From: Alcaligenaceae bacterium CGII-47
Lineage (GTDB): Bacteria; Pseudomonadota; Gammaproteobacteria; Burkholderiales; Burkholderiaceae_B
Direction of reading: 5' to 3'
Length of the DNA stretch: 64,000 nt
Assembly: GCA_019166125.1 (NCBI GenBank)
Contig: JAHTBO010000005.1
Location: 1 to 64,000, forward strand
Shown here: piece by piece, positions 61,702-64,000 of the stretch
Layout of the letters: each line of letters opens with the position of its first letter
Numbering within the stretch: the stretch's first letter is position 1
Notes under the pieces: model-generated
The model's input: the letters and a program-made list of their open reading frames with translations, nothing else
Told to the model about the DNA's origin: nothing
Database searches by the model: none
Program-made: the position numbers and the translations under genes

Positions 61702-63336
61702 TTCCAGCATTTCGCGCGCATGGGTGCGCGTTGTTTCGGTAATTGTCAGCCCACCGAGCATGCGTGCGATTTCATTGACCCGAGCAGGCGCATCCAGCCC
61801 CTGGATGGTCGAGAGCGTCGTGTCGGCATCGGTGGATTTACTCACCTGAAGGTGATGCACCGCACAGGCGGCAACCTGTGGCAGGTGCGTAACACACAGG
61901 ACCTGGTGGCGCGTGCCGAGCTGGCGCAATAATCGGCCAACGACCTCGGCGACGCCGCCGCCTATGCCGGTATCCACTTCATCGAATATCAGCGTCGGTA
62001 CGCGTGTCGCCTGGCTGGCAATCACAGACAGCGCAAGCGAGATGCGCGCCAGCTCGCCCCCGGATGCGACGCGCGTCAAGGGCCGGGGTGCGACCCCTGC
62101 GTGGCCGGCGACTAAAAATTCGATGCTCTCTAAGCCATGCGCCGAGGGCTTGGCTGTATGCAGTTTGACCTCGAAGACGCCGCCTGCCATGGACAAGGTT
62201 TGCATCGCCTTTGTGACCTCTTGGCCCAGATGGTTGGCGGTTGTGCGGCGCGCTTGGGTCAGCGCCTGGGCGCATTTCGTATAGGCGTGTTGGGCCTGGT
62301 CACGTGCGTGGCTAAGGTTCTGTAACGTATGCTCGTTGTCGCTGGCCGCAAGGCGCGCGCGTAGCTCGTCGTGCCAGTCGGGCAGTGCTGCAGGCTCTAC
62401 CTTGAAGCGGCGCGCTGTCTCGAATATCGCCGTCATGCGTTGCTCGGCCTGGGCGAGCGCTGCCGGATCGGGCTCTAGGCGGTCCAGGTAGGCGTTGAGC
62501 CCGGAGATTGTCTCTGTGCAGGAGATCTGTGCTGATTCGAGCGTCTGATGTAAGGCCTCTAAACTAGGGTCATGCCGAATCAGGGGGTGCAGGGCATGGA
62601 GGGCGACGCCCAAGGCCGAGCTGGCCGATCCCTGGTCGCCCGCCAGCGCCTCGAGTGCCAGCGCGGCGCCTTCAAGCAGGGATTGGGCATGCGCCAGTCG
62701 CGTCTGGTGTGCGCATAGCTGCTCCCATTCCCCAGCCCGCAGGCCCAGGCTATCCAGAGCCGCTAATTGTTCGTCGAGTATGGCTTGTGCCTGAGCGTGT
62801 TGCGCCGCATTGCGTTGGGCATCGGCCAGTGCTGCCTCTGCCCGCTGCCAAACCTGCCAGGCCTCAGTCACCGATTGTGCCAGTGCGCGATGACCGCCAT
62901 GTGTATCGAGAAGGTCGCGTTGCTTGGCGGTGTGCAGCAGACTTTGATGAGCATGTTGACCGTGGATGTCCACCAGGTGCTGACTGAGTTCGCGCAGTTG
63001 CGTGAGGGTGACGGGCGTCCCGTTAATGAAGGCCTTGCTGCGCCCTTGGCGGTCGATAATCCGTCGCAGGATGATTTCGGATCCCTCTAGTGCCTGTTCG
63101 GCGAGCCAGGGGCCGGCGGATTCGGGGGTATCAAAAACGGCACTGATATCTACTCGGGCGGCGCCTTCGCGTAGCAAGGCTGCGTCGGCACGCTCGCCTA
63201 GCGTAAGCGATAGGGCGTCGATCAGTATGGATTTACCCGCGCCGGTCTCACCTGAAAAAACAGTGAATCCCGCCTCGAAATGAATCTCGGCGTGCTCGAC
63301 GATGACGAAATCATTGATGTGCAGGGCGCGTAACAT
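61684..63336 (-). CDS. recN: DNA repair protein RecN
   Basis: This 550-aa SMC-like ATPase acts in double-strand-break repair. It shows Walker [19 protein letters not shown], an [13 protein letters not shown] motif, a long central coiled coil (about 150-370), signature [17 protein letters not shown] and Walker [22 protein letters not shown]. It starts 3 bp after the nadK stop. I see no LexA box immediately before it, so any SOS control would act further upstream, outside the window. Confidence 0.97.
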   Translation of the reverse strand: MLRALHINDFVIVEHAEIHFEAGFTVFSGETGAGKSILIDALSLTLGERADAALLREGAARVDISAVFDTPESAGPWLAEQALEGSEIILRRIIDRQGRSKAFINGTPVTLTQLRELSQHLVDIHGQHAHQSLLHTAKQRDLLDTHGGHRALAQSVTEAWQVWQRAEAALADAQRNAAQHAQAQAILDEQLAALDSLGLRAGEWEQLCAHQTRLAHAQSLLEGAALALEALAGDQGSASSALGVALHALHPLIRHDPSLEALHQTLESAQISCTETISGLNAYLDRLEPDPAALAQAEQRMTAIFETARRFKVEPAALPDWHDELRARLAASDNEHTLQNLSHARDQAQHAYTKCAQALTQARRTTANHLGQEVTKAMQTLSMAGGVFEVKLHTAKPSAHGLESIEFLVAGHAGVAPRPLTRVASGGELARISLALSVIASQATRVPTLIFDEVDTGIGGGVAEVVGRLLRQLGTRHQVLCVTHLPQVAACAVHHLQVSKSTDADTTLSTIQGLDAPARVNEIARMLGGLTITETTRTHAREMLELFAAY

Positions 63337-63339
63337 GAC

Positions 63340-64000
63340 TTACTCGGTGCCATCCGAAGGTTGGGGCATGCGGTTCCAGTTGAGCTTGCTGCGCAAGGTC
63401 GAAAAGTAACTATAGCCCGTCGGATGCAAAAACCGCACCTGATAGGGGCTGCGTCGTACATCGACGCGGTCCCCTGCCTGGCAATCCGACCAAGTCTGCA
63501 TGTCAAAGTGCACGCTGGCGCCTGATTCGACCCGACCCAGGGCACTGATCGTGATGTTGAGTACACCGTCGTCGGGTAGAACGATCGGGCGATTCGAGAG
63601 GGTCTGCGGTGCCACGGGGACGAGCACTAAAGCTCGTGCCTGGGGGTGTAGGATTGGCCCATTGGCCGATAGGGCATAGGCGGTGGAACCAGTGGGTGTC
63701 GCAATGATCAGTCCGTCGGCCCGTTGGCTATGCATAAAAATGCCGTTGAATTCAACCCGTAGTTCGATCATGCTGCCGCGCCCGGCGCGGTTGATAATCA
63801 CATCGTTGACGGCCAAGCCCGAATACATCTGCTCATCGCCGCGCATGACGCGCCCTTCGAGGAGATTGCGTTCATCCTGTTCGTATTGTCCGCTGAGCAG
63901 GCTGGCGATGGCATCGTCGGTACCGTCTAGCGGAATGTCGGTAATAAAGCCCAAGCGTCCGTGATTGATGCCGATCAGAGGCACGTTTGAAGTGGCTAGC
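63340..64000 (-). CDS. nadK: NAD kinase, C-terminal part (runs off the right edge)
   Basis: About 220 C-terminal residues of NadK, the ATP-dependent NAD+ phosphorylating enzyme, are present. The frame is open to the edge (LATSNVPLIGINHGRLGF), so the GGD motif and true start lie outside. Visible motifs are VNDVIINRAGRG, RADGLIIATPTGSTAYALSANGPI and NRPIVLPDDG. It is upstream of recN. Confidence 0.95.
   Translation of the reverse strand, partial: LATSNVPLIGINHGRLGFITDIPLDGTDDAIASLLSGQYEQDERNLLEGRVMRGDEQMYSGLAVNDVIINRAGRGSMIELRVEFNGIFMHSQRADGLIIATPTGSTAYALSANGPILHPQARALVLVPVAPQTLSNRPIVLPDDGVLNITISALGRVESGASVHFDMQTWSDCQAGDRVDVRRSPYQVRFLHPTGYSYFSTLRSKLNWNRMPQPSDGTE

Overview
The window is a chromosomal segment of a betaproteobacterium, most likely in the Burkholderiales near the Alcaligenaceae (Bordetella/Achromobacter-like). 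This is inferred from gene content and synteny: glnS-minCDE, dusB-fis-purH-ruvC-ruvA, nadK-recN facing fur, bamE-dapB-murB, a phasin, both N-degron aminoacyl transferases, and a double-length UvrA. Coding density is high and nearly all genes are housekeeping. There is no prophage, CRISPR array, plasmid gene or rRNA. The only recognisable insertion sequence is an IS4-family end cut by the left edge.

Layout. 1-818: IS4-family transposase fragment, then a gene-free stretch with two large palindromic elements and a 32-bp tandem repeat. 819-6238: purU, a flavin reductase, pdxH, chaC, tcdA, pabC and pabB. 6235-11898: one 1887-residue gene holding two complete UvrA units. 11965-16451: a promoter-to-terminator 42-aa basic protein, a glycosyltransferase, ettA, an isochorismatase-like hydrolase and a glycine-zipper lipoprotein. 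16521-21191: AEC transporter and glnS-minC-minD-minE. 21304-23690: a cydA/cydB-like pair whose subunit I appears to lack all the usual haem ligands. 23737-32651: recQ and the ubiH-dusB-fis-purH-ruvC-ruvA / ruvB block, with ruvA and ruvB split by a second gene-free stretch holding two more palindromic elements. 32743-40426: CtaG-like protein, BepA-type metalloprotease, YheT hydrolase, zinc-ribbon protein, RhlE-like helicase, thioredoxin-like protein, EI24 protein and CinA-type protein. 40489-42143: IclR regulator and phasin with shared operator-like palindromes. 42196-46526: RND efflux fusion protein and permease. 46515-54665: a minus-strand run from tRNA-Cys through two hypotheticals, Nudix, aat, a CoA-transferase, bpt and pyrD to a large DUF2157-like membrane protein. 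54864-58533: a small secreted protein, rluE, ilvE, a PAS histidine kinase and tRNA-Gly. 58750-64000: murB, dapB, bamE, fur, recN and nadK (cut by the right edge).

Functional threads. DNA repair is over-represented (dimeric UvrA, RecQ, RuvABC, RecN), and ruvB carries its own LexA-type operator. Folate is served by purU, purH and pabBC, vitamin B6 by pdxH, and the envelope by bamE, murB, BepA and the RND pump.

Most noteworthy are four copies of a structured palindromic element (about 165-230 nt each). They lie as two divergently oriented pairs with similar spacing, at 243-730 and 26796-27338. All share one secondary structure and an apical motif CTGTYTGA / 5-bp stem / GAGTTT. The stems are conserved by compensatory changes rather than by sequence. 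I do not recognise this family by name.
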